DNA of 64,000 nt from Alg239-R122 sp041746135. GTDB lineage: Bacteria > Pseudomonadota > Alphaproteobacteria > Sphingomonadales > Sphingomonadaceae. The stretch is taken from positions 164,427 through 228,426 of the forward strand of contig JBGTHQ010000037.1 in assembly GCA_041746135.1 (NCBI GenBank), written 5' to 3'. Of the stretch, positions 51,287-60,342 are shown piece by piece. How positions within the stretch are numbered: position 1 is the first letter of the stretch; every line of letters starts with the position of its first letter. The position numbers and the translations under genes were made by a program. A model generated the notes under the pieces. That model was not told the origin of the DNA, did not search any database, and saw nothing but the letters and a program-made list of their open reading frames with translations.

Positions 51287-51832
51287 TTATTTGGGCGAGA
51301 GTACCATCAGCATCTGGCGGCCTTCCAGCCGGGGAAATGCTTCGACTTTGGCGTTTTCCTTGGTATCTTCCTGCACCCGGTTGAGCAATTCCATGCCAAG
51401 CTGCTGGTGCGACATTTCACGCCCGCGAAAGCGCAGGGTGATTTTCACCTTGTCGCCATTGTCGATAAACTGGTGCACCTTTTTCATCTTCACCATATAG
51501 TCATGGTCATCGATGTTAGGACGCATCTTTATCTCTTTGATATCTTGGGTCTTCTGGGATTTGCGCGCAGCATTGGCTTTTTTCTGCGCTTCATATTTGA
51601 ATTTGCCAACGTCCAAAAACTTTGCCACCGGGGGTTCTGCGTTAGGGGATACTTCGACCAAATCGAGACCCGCCTCCGCTGCCTGTTTGATGGCATCTTC
51701 GGTGCGTAATACGCCCAGATTCTCGCCACTATCGTCAATCACGCGGACAGTATTGGATTGAATAAATTCGTTAAAGCGAGGACCGTTTTTCGGCGGTGCG
51801 GAAGGACCTCGGCGAGTTGATGGCGGACGTAT
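51287..51832 (-). CDS. infC: Translation initiation factor IF-3 (apparent ATA start)
   Basis: A 181-residue IF-3 with N-domain PKNGPRFNEFIQSNTVRVIDD and linker KKANAARKSQKTQDIKEIKMRPNIDDHDY, and C-domain ending LEGRQMLMVLSPK. The frame has no ATG or GTG with a ribosome site. AAAGGAG (51841-51847) lies 8 bases ahead of an in-frame ATA at 51832, giving MRPPSTRRGPS, the right size for the family. Rare start codons on infC are used elsewhere for autoregulation (AUU in E. coli). It is downstream of thrS, the conserved thrS-infC order. Confidence 0.9.
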   Translation of the reverse strand: MRPPSTRRGPSAPPKNGPRFNEFIQSNTVRVIDDSGENLGVLRTEDAIKQAAEAGLDLVEVSPNAEPPVAKFLDVGKFKYEAQKKANAARKSQKTQDIKEIKMRPNIDDHDYMVKMKKVHQFIDNGDKVKITLRFRGREMSHQQLGMELLNRVQEDTKENAKVEAFPRLEGRQMLMVLSPK

Positions 51833-51951
51833 AGCAAATTCTCCTTTGATATGATTCTGAGAGTAAATAGTGATTTTGGCGGCGTAAATAAAGGGGCAGC
51901 GCGCAGAATCGTATGACTCCGCCACGGTTCAGTGTCTATTCGGCAACAGAT

Positions 51952-53970
51952 TCAGCTTTTCAGGTCGGGTGCAATCGCCTCGCTTTTCAGCATTGCCACC
52001 GCTTCGTCCAGACCGAGAAACTGTTGCTGCTTCTCGCCCAGCTGGCGCAGGGCGACCGTGCGCTTTTCCGCTTCCTGCTTGCCGATGACGAGCAGGTTGG
52101 GGACTTTGGCCATGCTGTGCTCGCGTACTTTATAATTGATTTTCTCGTTGCGCAGGTCGGTTTCGACACGGATGCCCGCGGATTTGAGCTCAGCAGCGAC
52201 TTCCAGCGCATACGCGTCGGCATCGGACACGATTGTGGCGACCACCGCTTGTACGGGAGCAAGCCAGAGCGGCATCTTGCCGGCATAATGCTCGATCATA
52301 ATCCCGATAAACCGCTCGAACGTGCCCAATATGGCGCGGTGCAGCATGACGGGCAGGTGGCGTTCTCCATCCGCGCCGATATAAGACGCATCGAGCCGTT
52401 CGGGCAGCACGGTATCGGCCTGGATCGTGCCGACCTGCCACGTCCGCCCAATCGCATCGGTCAGGTGGAATTCGAGCTTGGGCGCATAAAAAGCGCCTTC
52501 GCCCGGCAGTTCTTCCCAGCCATATTGCTCAGTCGCGCGGCCCGATTTGATGACGGCATCGCGCAGCACCTGTTCTGCCTCATCCCACATGGCTTCGCTG
52601 CCAAAACGATTTTCGGGGCGCAGGGCCAGCTTGATCGCATAATCGGCAAAGCCGAGTTCGCGGTAAACCTCGTCGAGGAGATTGCAAAACTGCACGATCT
52701 CGTCGACCAGCTGGTCTTCGCGGCAGAAGATATGCGCGTCGTCCTGCGTAAATTGGCGCACGCGCATGATGCCGTGCAGTGCGCCATGCGGCTCGTTGCG
52801 GTGACAGCATCCGAACTCGGCCATCCGCATCGGCAGGTCGCGATAGGATTTAATGCCCTGTTTGAAGATCAGGATATGTGCGGGACAGTTCATGGGCTTC
52901 AGCGCCATCATGTCGGCGCTTCCGGAAATGACCGGGCCGTCGCTTGTCGCATCGGGCACTTCGTCTGGTACGGCGAACATATTTTCGCTATACTTGCCCC
53001 AGTGGCCGGAGCGCTCCCATTGCTTGACATCCATCAGCTGCGGCGTCTTGACCTCGTCATAACCGGCGGCATCGAGCTTGCGGCGCGTATAGGCTTCGAG
53101 CGCGCGCCACATGATATAGCCTTTGGGATGCCAGAATACTGACCCCTGCGCCTCTGGCTGCAGGTGGAACAGGTCCATTTCCTGACCCAGCTTGCGGTGG
53201 TCGCGCTTTGCCGCTTCTTCCAGCCGCAGCATATGTGCGTTGAGCTGTTTTTTATTCAGCCAGCCGGTGCCGTAGATCCGCGAAAGCTGCGGGTTGCGCT
53301 GGTCGCCGCGCCAATAGGCGCCCGATACGCGGGTCAGCTTGAACGCCTTGGGATCGAGCTTGCCGGTCGAGGCCATGTGCGGCCCCTTGCACATGTCCAT
53401 CCATGCGTCCGGCGCGTGCCTGTCGCCCGACCAGTAGACGGTGATTTCTTCGCCCTCGGGCAGTTCGGCAGCCCATTCGGCCTTGAAGCTCTCGCCGTCC
53501 CTTTTCCAGCGGTCGATCAGATCGTCGCGCTCCCACACTTCGCGCACAAGCGACTTGTCGGCGGCGATGATGCGGCGCATTTCCTCTTCGATTGCGGGCA
53601 GGTCCTCGTCGGTAAACGGCCCGCGCTCCTTGCTCGGCGCGAAATCATAGTAGAAGCCGTCATCGGTCGAGGGACCGAATGTGATCTGCGTGCCCTTGAA
53701 CAGGTTCTGCACCGCCTCGGCCAGCACATGGGCGTAATCGTGCCGCGCCAGTTCGAGCGCATCGGCTTCATCGCGCACCGTAATAAGCGCCAGTTCACCA
53801 TCGCTTTCCAGCGGACGCATGATATCGCGCAATTCGCCATCGACCCGCGCCGCGAGCGCGGCCTTGGCCAAGCCGGGACCGATATCGGCGGCAATGTCGG
53901 CCGGTGTAGTCCCCGCGGCAACGTCGCGCGAGGAGCCATCTGGAAGCGTGATTTTGATAAGTTCGGACAT
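51952..53970 (-). CDS. thrS: Threonyl-tRNA synthetase
   Basis: A 672-residue class II synthetase. The N-terminal TGS domain (MSELIKITLPDGSSRDVAAGTTP) is followed by the editing domain with the HxxxH-type zinc region DYAHVLAEAVQNLF. The catalytic core has MNCPAHILIFKQGI, RNEPHGALHGIMRVRQFTQDDAHIF and the anticodon-binding C-terminus. It charges tRNA-Thr and hydrolyses Ser-tRNA-Thr. It is 119 bases ahead of infC on the same strand. Confidence 0.96.
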   Translation of the reverse strand: MSELIKITLPDGSSRDVAAGTTPADIAADIGPGLAKAALAARVDGELRDIMRPLESDGELALITVRDEADALELARHDYAHVLAEAVQNLFKGTQITFGPSTDDGFYYDFAPSKERGPFTDEDLPAIEEEMRRIIAADKSLVREVWERDDLIDRWKRDGESFKAEWAAELPEGEEITVYWSGDRHAPDAWMDMCKGPHMASTGKLDPKAFKLTRVSGAYWRGDQRNPQLSRIYGTGWLNKKQLNAHMLRLEEAAKRDHRKLGQEMDLFHLQPEAQGSVFWHPKGYIMWRALEAYTRRKLDAAGYDEVKTPQLMDVKQWERSGHWGKYSENMFAVPDEVPDATSDGPVISGSADMMALKPMNCPAHILIFKQGIKSYRDLPMRMAEFGCCHRNEPHGALHGIMRVRQFTQDDAHIFCREDQLVDEIVQFCNLLDEVYRELGFADYAIKLALRPENRFGSEAMWDEAEQVLRDAVIKSGRATEQYGWEELPGEGAFYAPKLEFHLTDAIGRTWQVGTIQADTVLPERLDASYIGADGERHLPVMLHRAILGTFERFIGIMIEHYAGKMPLWLAPVQAVVATIVSDADAYALEVAAELKSAGIRVETDLRNEKINYKVREHSMAKVPNLLVIGKQEAEKRTVALRQLGEKQQQFLGLDEAVAMLKSEAIAPDLKS

Positions 53971-54124
53971 AGCGCAACCCTAGGCCATAGCCCCGCTTTT
54001 GTGTCAAGCGCCGGAACGCGCGATGCGCCATTTGCGAGATACCCAGGTCGCAGAACGGCGCCCGTAACAATCGTGCGACCATGTCGGCTATGACAAGCAC
54101 ACCAATTATTTTGTAAATGTTCCT

Positions 54125-54161
54125 TGACAATAATAAAATATTAGTCAAGTTACATTGACTT
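54125..54161 (+). promoter_or_regulatory. Putative promoter and inverted repeat ahead of the membrane-protein/XRE pair
   Basis: TTGACA at 54125-54130 resembles a -35. AGTCAA-GTTACA-TTGACT at 54144-54161 is a perfect 6-bp inverted repeat with a 6-base spacer, ending just before the ribosome site AAGGAAG. It is placed where a small XRE repressor could control its own operon. Confidence 0.45.
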
Positions 54162-54180
54162 TAGTAAAAGGAAGCTTGTC

Positions 54181-54780
54181 ATGGGTGAAGTTACAGAGGA
54201 TTCCAAACCCAAATACGGTTTGGCCATATTCTGGGGGTGCGCCTTTTTTGCCGGAATGTTTGGCGTGCCAATAATCGGGCGGTATCTGGAATGGCCGCAG
54301 ACGGCGATCATGGTGGGCATGCTTCTGGCTATGAGCTTGCTAGTTCCCATGATTTTGGCAATTGCGAAACAGGGTGCCAAGGATGGCAGCGTTACGCCTG
54401 CAATGAAAGCCTATAACCGCCGTGTTCTGATATGGTCGTTCGCTTATGGCATCGCCCTGTTTGGTGCCATTACCATCTATAACGAATATACACCGACTGG
54501 GCTGACCTTATGGATTATAGCGGTCTTTCCGGCGATACCGATATTGTGGAGCATCTGGGCAATGGGTCGCTATCTCGCCGAAGAAAAGGACGAATATATT
54601 CGCGCCAGGCAAGTTCAGAACGCAGTATTTGCTACGGGCTTGCTGCTGACTTTGGCAACTATATGGGGCTTTCTGGAAATGTTCGGTGTCGCGCCGCATG
54701 TGCCAAGCTGGGCGGCTGTGCCCGTATGGGCAATTGGATTAGCGATAGGGCAGTTGACGGGCAAACTGAGAAGTGCATGA
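54181..54780 (+). CDS. Integral membrane protein paired with an XRE regulator
   Basis: A 199-residue protein with five or six hydrophobic helices (LAIFWGCAFFAGMFGVPIIG, MVGMLLAMSLLVPMILAI, VLIWSFAYGIALFGAITIY, LTLWIIAVFPAIPILWSIW, AVFATGLLLTLATIWGFLE and others). I recognise no enzyme motif. AAGGAAG lies 6 bases before the ATG. The ATG of the XRE regulator overlaps its stop, so the two form an operon. A sensor or antiporter-like partner of the regulator is a guess. Confidence 0.8.
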   Translation: MGEVTEDSKPKYGLAIFWGCAFFAGMFGVPIIGRYLEWPQTAIMVGMLLAMSLLVPMILAIAKQGAKDGSVTPAMKAYNRRVLIWSFAYGIALFGAITIYNEYTPTGLTLWIIAVFPAIPILWSIWAMGRYLAEEKDEYIRARQVQNAVFATGLLLTLATIWGFLEMFGVAPHVPSWAAVPVWAIGLAIGQLTGKLRSA

Positions 54781-54968
54781 AAAACCGCCTGAAAATTCTC
54801 CGTGCGGAACGCGACTGGACGCAGGGCGATCTGGCCGAACGCCTTGAAATATCGCGGCAGAGCGTCAATGCCATAGAAACCGGCAAATACGATCCTTCGC
54901 TGCCGCTTGCCTTCAAGATTGCCGATCTTTTCGACATGGCGATCGAAGAGGTTTTCCTGCGCGAATAG
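54777..54968 (+). CDS. Small XRE/Cro-type transcriptional regulator
   Basis: A 63-residue protein consisting of one HTH_3 domain: MKNRLKILRAERDWTQGDLA, then ISRQSVNAIETGKYDPSLPLAFKIADLF. This matches the YozG-like short repressors that pair with a membrane protein. It has no partner domain, so it probably dimerises directly. It is coupled by ATGA overlap to the membrane protein; the inverted repeat at 54144-54161 is a likely operator. Confidence 0.88.
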   Translation: MKNRLKILRAERDWTQGDLAERLEISRQSVNAIETGKYDPSLPLAFKIADLFDMAIEEVFLRE

Positions 54969-55012
54969 GCGAACGCAAAACCCTAGAGTCAATTTCAAAA
55001 AGGAGCATCGAT

Positions 55013-55999
55013 ATGGTTAAGTTGAAAATATTTGCAGGTATTTTGAGTTGTGCCGCAGTGCCGCTCCATCCTGTTTCGGCACAGACCGGCAGCACATCTG
55101 AAACGCAGCTGACGCAAGCTTCTCCGACAGCGCCACCCGGCGAAACGACTTTGCTACAGGACGGCACCGAGCTTCGCGGCGCCAAACATTTTACGGTCCT
55201 GTTCGAAGTGGCGAAAAATCCCGGCGCGCGGGACGTAATCCTGATTCCCGGCCTGGCGACACCGCGTGCCGTATGGGATGCGACGCGCATGCAATTGAAA
55301 GGCAAATATCGGCTGCATATCGTACAGGTCCGTGGCTTTGGCGATAATGCAGGCGCAAATTCCGAAGGACCGGTTATCGATCCGTTCGTCGAGGAATTGG
55401 CAGACTATATCGGCAAAACGGTCATGAAAAATAAAAATGACCAAAAACCGCTGATAATCGGGCACAGTTTTGGCGGATTGTCGGCAATGAAACTTGCCGC
55501 TGCGCATCCGGACCGGGTCGAGCGGGCAATGGTGGTCGACAGTCTGCCGTTTTTCGGGGTCTTTTACGGACCCGGCGCCACGGCCGAGAATATCGCGCCG
55601 CAGGCCGATGCCATACGCAAAGCCATCCAAACCGCACCCGCGCAAAGGCTCGACGACCGGAGCTTGCAAACCATGTCCGGCACTGAAGCAGGGCGCGAAC
55701 AGGTCGCGAAATGGGGTCTAACTGCTGATCCAAAGGTCACCGGACAGGTGTTTTACGAGGTCATGACGGCTGATATCCGCCCCTTGTTGCCGCATATAAC
55801 GGTGCCCGTCACCATGCTCTATCCGATCGAAGAAAACGGCGCATTCCCTGCGGGGACAATAGAAACGATATATAAAAGCAGCTATGCCGATGCGCCATCG
55901 GTCACAGTGAAGCGCATCAATGACAGCCGCCATTTTATCATGCTTGACCAACCGGACATATTTGCGAATTCTGTGACAGAATTCTTGGATAAGAAATAA
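55013..55999 (+). CDS. Exported alpha/beta hydrolase
   Basis: A 328-residue protein with signal peptide (VKLKIFAGILSCAAVPLHPVSA). The nucleophile elbow is GHSFGGLSAM, the oxyanion loop ILIPGLATPRAVW, and the late DSRHFIMLDQP supplies the catalytic His. It is periplasmic by signal. The substrate is unknown. Another alpha/beta hydrolase gene follows after 53 bases, but they are not close paralogues by eye. Confidence 0.87.
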   Translation: MVKLKIFAGILSCAAVPLHPVSAQTGSTSETQLTQASPTAPPGETTLLQDGTELRGAKHFTVLFEVAKNPGARDVILIPGLATPRAVWDATRMQLKGKYRLHIVQVRGFGDNAGANSEGPVIDPFVEELADYIGKTVMKNKNDQKPLIIGHSFGGLSAMKLAAAHPDRVERAMVVDSLPFFGVFYGPGATAENIAPQADAIRKAIQTAPAQRLDDRSLQTMSGTEAGREQVAKWGLTADPKVTGQVFYEVMTADIRPLLPHITVPVTMLYPIEENGAFPAGTIETIYKSSYADAPSVTVKRINDSRHFIMLDQPDIFANSVTEFLDKK

Positions 56000-56052
56000 T
56001 GTCTGATACGCTGTTCCTGTTATCAATGATGAGAGATGGCTATGGAGTATGA

Positions 56053-56817
56053 ATGACCGAGCAAAAAATCCTTTCCCGGCCCAATGGTAAGAAGCTGGCC
56101 TACCGCCACCGCCCTGCCGCTTCAGACAAGTCCGGTGCGCCCACACTAGTATTTCTGCCGGGATATATGTCGGATATGGAGGGCGGGAAGGCGGCGGCTC
56201 TGGATGGTTGGGCGCGGGATGAAGGCTATGCCATGCTCCGCTTCGATTATGGAGGATGCGGCGCGAGCGAGGGGGATTTTCGCGAACAATCTTTGGTCTG
56301 CTGGCGCAACGATGCGCTGCTGATGATCGATTCCCTGGTCCAGGGCCCAGTAGTTTTGGTAGGCTCCTCGATGGGCGGCTGGTTGATGCTGCTCGCCGCA
56401 CTGCAGCGGCCGGAAAAGATCGCAGCCATAGTTGGCATAGCCGCCGCACCCGACTTTACCCGTTGGGGCTTTGATGACGCACACAAGGCAATTATACGAA
56501 CGGAAGGCGCGCTGGAAGAGCCGAGCGCATATAGCAACACGCCATATGTGACGACCAGATTATTCTGGCAATCGGGGGAGGAAAACCTGTTACTGGAACA
56601 CGAGATCGCGCTGGATTGCTCCGTCCGGCTGTTGCACGGGCAGAATGACGCGGACGTGCCATGGGAGATTTCAGTCAAAACCGCCGCCGCATTGCGTTCA
56701 TCGGATGTGCAGACGATCCTGATTAAGGATGGCGACCACCGATTGTCGCGCCCAAAGGATATCGCCTTGTTGATCCGCACGGTGTCGCAGCTTTATTCGC
56801 AACTGGAAAGCACTTGA
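56053..56817 (+). CDS. Cytoplasmic alpha/beta hydrolase
   Basis: A 254-residue hydrolase with no signal peptide. The nucleophile is in LVGSSMGGWLMLLAA, the oxyanion loop is VFLPGYMSDMEGG and the His is in DGDHRLSRPKD. The acid is in HGQNDADVPW. The set fits a human ABHD10/palmitoyl-thioesterase-like group, a comparison by eye. It is followed by a TPR protein gene after 7 bases. Confidence 0.86.
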   Translation: MTEQKILSRPNGKKLAYRHRPAASDKSGAPTLVFLPGYMSDMEGGKAAALDGWARDEGYAMLRFDYGGCGASEGDFREQSLVCWRNDALLMIDSLVQGPVVLVGSSMGGWLMLLAALQRPEKIAAIVGIAAAPDFTRWGFDDAHKAIIRTEGALEEPSAYSNTPYVTTRLFWQSGEENLLLEHEIALDCSVRLLHGQNDADVPWEISVKTAAALRSSDVQTILIKDGDHRLSRPKDIALLIRTVSQLYSQLEST

Positions 56818-56824
56818 ATATCCC

Positions 56825-57673
56825 ATGATTTTATCCGCACTTCTTCTGGCCGCACAAAGCGTGACGCCGGGCGTGTATCAGCCCGAACCGATCGGTCCTG
56901 CCGTGCCGCAAAAGCGTCCAGAACAAGTTCGGAAAAGCCCCGAAACCGGCGGTATCGAACAAGCGCAAATGGACCGGTTCAATGTCTGTATGGACCAAGC
57001 GGTGGAAGATCCCGCAACCGGTATTGTCGAGGCGAATGTCTGGCTGGGCGAAGGCGGCATATACCATGCTCGCCACTGTTTGGCTTTCGCCTATAGCCGC
57101 CAGCAGAATTGGACTTTGGCAGTTAGCGAGTTTGTAAAGGCGGCCCGAGAGGCAGCGGGCTATGGTGACGTCCGCGCTGCCAATTTATGGGCGCAGGCGG
57201 GTAATGCTGCCTTGGCCGGCGGCGAACCGCTACGGGCGATCAGTTTTCTCGATAGCGCGCTGGCTGTGGACGGGCTAAGTGGTCAGAAACGCGGCGAAGT
57301 CCATCTGGACCGCGCGCGTGCACTGGTCGCTGCCGGGCGGACCGACGATGCGCAGGCCGAATTTGCCAAGGTGCACGAACTGGTACCCGAAGACCCTTTG
57401 GGCTGGCTATTATCGGCTACGCTGGCACGCCGCACCGGCAATCTTAAACGCGCGGTTGCCGACATTGCGGTGGCCACACGGCTTGCTCCGCAGGATGCCG
57501 ATATTGCGCTCGAAGCAGGTAGTATCGCCGTGCGGAGCGGTGACTTTGCTGCGGCCCGGCGCAACTGGACGCAAGCGGTGGCCATCCACAAGGACAGCCA
57601 AGCCAGCAACAGCGCGCGCGAATATCTGATCCAACTGGACAGGATCGAAGTAGAACAAGTCCCGGCGGAATAA
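56825..57673 (+). CDS. TPR-containing protein
   Basis: A 282-residue protein with a short N-terminal hydrophobic signal (MILSALLLAAQSVTPG) and several tetratricopeptide-like repeats over about 90-260 (ARSALAVDGLSGQKRGEVHL, RALVAAGRTDDAQAEFAKVH, ATRLAPQDADIALEAGSIAV regions). Probably exported and protein-binding. It lies 7 bases after the hydrolase gene, so the two may be co-expressed. No specific partner is evident. Confidence 0.82.
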   Translation: MILSALLLAAQSVTPGVYQPEPIGPAVPQKRPEQVRKSPETGGIEQAQMDRFNVCMDQAVEDPATGIVEANVWLGEGGIYHARHCLAFAYSRQQNWTLAVSEFVKAAREAAGYGDVRAANLWAQAGNAALAGGEPLRAISFLDSALAVDGLSGQKRGEVHLDRARALVAAGRTDDAQAEFAKVHELVPEDPLGWLLSATLARRTGNLKRAVADIAVATRLAPQDADIALEAGSIAVRSGDFAAARRNWTQAVAIHKDSQASNSAREYLIQLDRIEVEQVPAE

Positions 57674-57737
57674 ACAGCGTCCAAGCAAGCTTGTTATTGC
57701 CCTATTCACTTCGGGCGCTTTGTTCTAGAGCGTCGCC

Positions 57738-59024
57738 ATGAGTGATACCAACAATCAAAACGAAGCCACAGGCTTGCCCGCGCGCCGTGCAGCCCTGAAA
57801 ATGCTTGATGCCGTCTATCGGCGCAAAGAACCACTCGACCGTGCCAGCCATGCCGCCTGTCAGGGCATACGCGACCGCGCCGACCGCGCACTGGCCATCG
57901 CCATCGCTTCCGAAGTGCTGCGCTGGAGCGTCGATCTCGATGCGCTGATCGACGGCGCGATGAAAAAGCCGCTCGACGACCATGTAAAGGCGAAGAACGT
58001 GCTGCGGATCGCGCTCGCACAAGTGCTGGTGCTGAAAACGCCGCCGCATGCCGCGATTTCCACCGCATTGCCGCTGGTACAGGGCGGACCCAAACGGCTG
58101 GTGCATGGCGTATTCGGTACGATCATGCGCGCCGAAGCGGCACTGCCCGAAGTGCCAACCCTGCCCTATGAAACGGCCGATCGCTGGGACGCACAATGGG
58201 GACCGGACATGGTGGCGGTGGCCGCCAAGGCTTTGGCCGCCGCACCGCCGCTCGATATCATCCTGCGTGACGCGGATGACACCGAAGATTATGTTGCGAA
58301 GCTGGGCGGCGAAAGCTTGATGCCCGGACATATCCGTCTGCCGCGCGCGGGCGCGATCGAGGCGTTGCCGGGCTTTGGCGATGGCGCTTGGTGGGTACAG
58401 GATATTGCGGCATCGCTTCCCGCACGTTTGTTGGGGGCGGGAAACGGACGGCATGTGCTTGATCTTTGCGCAGCACCGGGCGGAAAAACGATGCAACTGG
58501 CCAGCCAGGGTTGGAACGTGACGGCGCTCGATAAATCGCAAAAGAGGCTGGGACGACTGGAACAGAATTTGGCGCGTACCGGCTTTACGGCAAAAACGCT
58601 CGCCGCCGATGTGATGCAGTGGAAACCGAAAGAACCGGTCGATGCCATATTACTTGACGCGCCGTGCAGCGCGACCGGTATTTTCAGGCGGCATCCCGAT
58701 GTGCTGCACCGGGTTACCGGTACCGAGATTGCCGAGCTATCCGATATCCAGCACGCGCTGTTCGCCCGCGCCGCCACGTGGCTGAAACCTGGCGGCGTGA
58801 TGGTGTATGCAACCTGCTCGCTCGAGCGCGACGAGGGCGAAGTGCAGCTGGACGAATTTCTCGCCACCCATGACGATATGGAAATCGTACCTGCCGTGCA
58901 AAACGAATTGCCCGCAGGCGTCAGCGCCGATAAGGGCGGCTGGGTGCGCACGCTGCCGGGCATGCTGTCCGATAAAGGCGGTCTTGACGGATTTTTCATG
59001 GTGCGGCTAAAACGCAAGGGTTAG
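57738..59024 (+). CDS. RsmB-like rRNA (cytosine-5) methyltransferase
   Basis: A 428-residue enzyme with an N-terminal NusB-like domain (RAALKMLDAVYRRKEPLDRA) and a C-terminal SAM domain. The SAM loop is VLDLCAAPGGKTMQLASQG. The two family Cys are in DAPCSATGIFRRHPDV and YATCSLERDEGE. RsmB methylates C967 of 16S rRNA; the target here is inferred from the fold. The C-terminal LPGMLSDKGGLDGFFMVRLKRKG is typical. A GNAT gene follows after 15 bases. Confidence 0.92.
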   Translation: MSDTNNQNEATGLPARRAALKMLDAVYRRKEPLDRASHAACQGIRDRADRALAIAIASEVLRWSVDLDALIDGAMKKPLDDHVKAKNVLRIALAQVLVLKTPPHAAISTALPLVQGGPKRLVHGVFGTIMRAEAALPEVPTLPYETADRWDAQWGPDMVAVAAKALAAAPPLDIILRDADDTEDYVAKLGGESLMPGHIRLPRAGAIEALPGFGDGAWWVQDIAASLPARLLGAGNGRHVLDLCAAPGGKTMQLASQGWNVTALDKSQKRLGRLEQNLARTGFTAKTLAADVMQWKPKEPVDAILLDAPCSATGIFRRHPDVLHRVTGTEIAELSDIQHALFARAATWLKPGGVMVYATCSLERDEGEVQLDEFLATHDDMEIVPAVQNELPAGVSADKGGWVRTLPGMLSDKGGLDGFFMVRLKRKG

Positions 59025-59039
59025 TGAAGGCGGAGACAT

Positions 59040-59567
59040 ATGCAGGCACCGGTACTTACAACAGAAAACTTGCGCATGGAGCCGATTTCATTGGCGCATT
59101 GGGAAGGTCATGCGACCAGTTGGGCCGATCCGGCGATGACTGTCTATATCGGCGGAAAGCCGCACACCCGGCAGGAAAGCTGGAAGAAATTCATCGGCGC
59201 GGCGGGTCTGTGGTCGCTGTTCGGCTATGGTCAATGGGCGATAGTGGACCGCGATAGCGGGACTTATCTGGGTATCGGCGGACTGATGCACCTGGAACGC
59301 GGCATTCCCGAACTGGAAGGCTATCCCGAAGCGGGCTGGTCGATCATTCCCTCAGCATGGGGAAGAGGATTGGCCACCGAGGCGATGAAAGCGATGCTGG
59401 CATGGGCCGATGCCCATCTGGACGCGCCTGAAATCCGCTGCATCATCGATCCGGGCAATGTGGTTTCCGCCCGTGTTGCGCAAAAACTGGGTTTCGAATA
59501 TCTGGCCGACAGCAAAGATGTCATCGGCGATATCCATATATTCCGGCGGCCTTCGCAAGGCCGCTGA
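59040..59567 (+). CDS. GNAT family N-acetyltransferase
   Basis: A 175-residue GNAT of the RimJ/RimL type. The N-terminus LTTENLRMEPISLAHWEGHA is followed by PEAGWSIIPSAWGRGLATEAMKAML (acetyl-CoA pyrophosphate loop, x-x-x-G-x-G/A) and CIIDPGNVVSARVAQKLGF. It transfers acetyl from acetyl-CoA to an unknown amine. It is adjacent to the RsmB-like gene. Confidence 0.88.
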   Translation: MQAPVLTTENLRMEPISLAHWEGHATSWADPAMTVYIGGKPHTRQESWKKFIGAAGLWSLFGYGQWAIVDRDSGTYLGIGGLMHLERGIPELEGYPEAGWSIIPSAWGRGLATEAMKAMLAWADAHLDAPEIRCIIDPGNVVSARVAQKLGFEYLADSKDVIGDIHIFRRPSQGR

Positions 59568-59679
59568 AAACCACATATAGCGCCTCCAGGCTTTCAGGTT
59601 CGCAACATGCGGCAAAATATGTGGAAAAGGCTCGACAGCATGCTTGCCCCGATTCGCGTGATTCCCTAAGGTTGCCCGC

Positions 59680-60342
59680 ATGGTCTCATCCCCGCTCATT
59701 TCTCCATCGATCCTGTCCGCCGATTTCGCCAAATTAGGCGAGGAAATCCGCGCGATCGATGGGGCGGGATGCGACTGGATTCATGTCGATGTGATGGACG
59801 GGCATTTCGTGCCCAACATCACCATCGGTCCGGCGGTGATAAAAGCCTTGCGTCCGCATACCGACAAACCGTTCGACGTCCATTTGATGATTTCGCCGGT
59901 CGATGCGTATCTTGAAGCCTTTGCCGAAGCCGGGGCCGATATTATCACCATCCACCCCGAAGCGGGGCCACATGTCCATCGCACGGTTCAGGCAATCAAG
60001 GCACTGGGCAAGAAAGCTGGGGTGGTGCTCAATCCCGGCACGCCCGTCAAAATGCTCGATTACCTGATCGACGAGATCGACCTGGTGCTGGTGATGACGG
60101 TAAACCCCGGCTTTGGCGGACAGAGCTTTATTTCCAGCCAGTTGCGCAAGATTGAGGCGATTCGCAAAATGATCGACCGGACGGGCCGCGAAATTCATCT
60201 GGAAGTCGACGGCGGCATCAATGCCGAAACCGCGACGCTGGCTATTGGGGCGGGGGCTAATGTGCTGGTCGCGGGAACGGCCACTTTTCGCGGCGGGCCA
60301 GATAAATATGCGGCCAATATAAAGGCGCTGCGCGGCCAATGA
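59680..60342 (+). CDS. rpe: Ribulose-phosphate 3-epimerase
   Basis: A 220-residue TIM barrel. Seen: ISPSILSADFAKLGEEI, the metal/substrate site HVDVMDGHFVPNITIGP, and VMTVNPGFGGQSFIS, all family signatures. It interconverts ribulose-5-phosphate and xylulose-5-phosphate in the pentose phosphate pathway. The stop overlaps the start of the heparinase-like gene by ATGA, an arrangement seen in related genomes. Confidence 0.95.
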   Translation: MVSSPLISPSILSADFAKLGEEIRAIDGAGCDWIHVDVMDGHFVPNITIGPAVIKALRPHTDKPFDVHLMISPVDAYLEAFAEAGADIITIHPEAGPHVHRTVQAIKALGKKAGVVLNPGTPVKMLDYLIDEIDLVLVMTVNPGFGGQSFISSQLRKIEAIRKMIDRTGREIHLEVDGGINAETATLAIGAGANVLVAGTATFRGGPDKYAANIKALRGQ

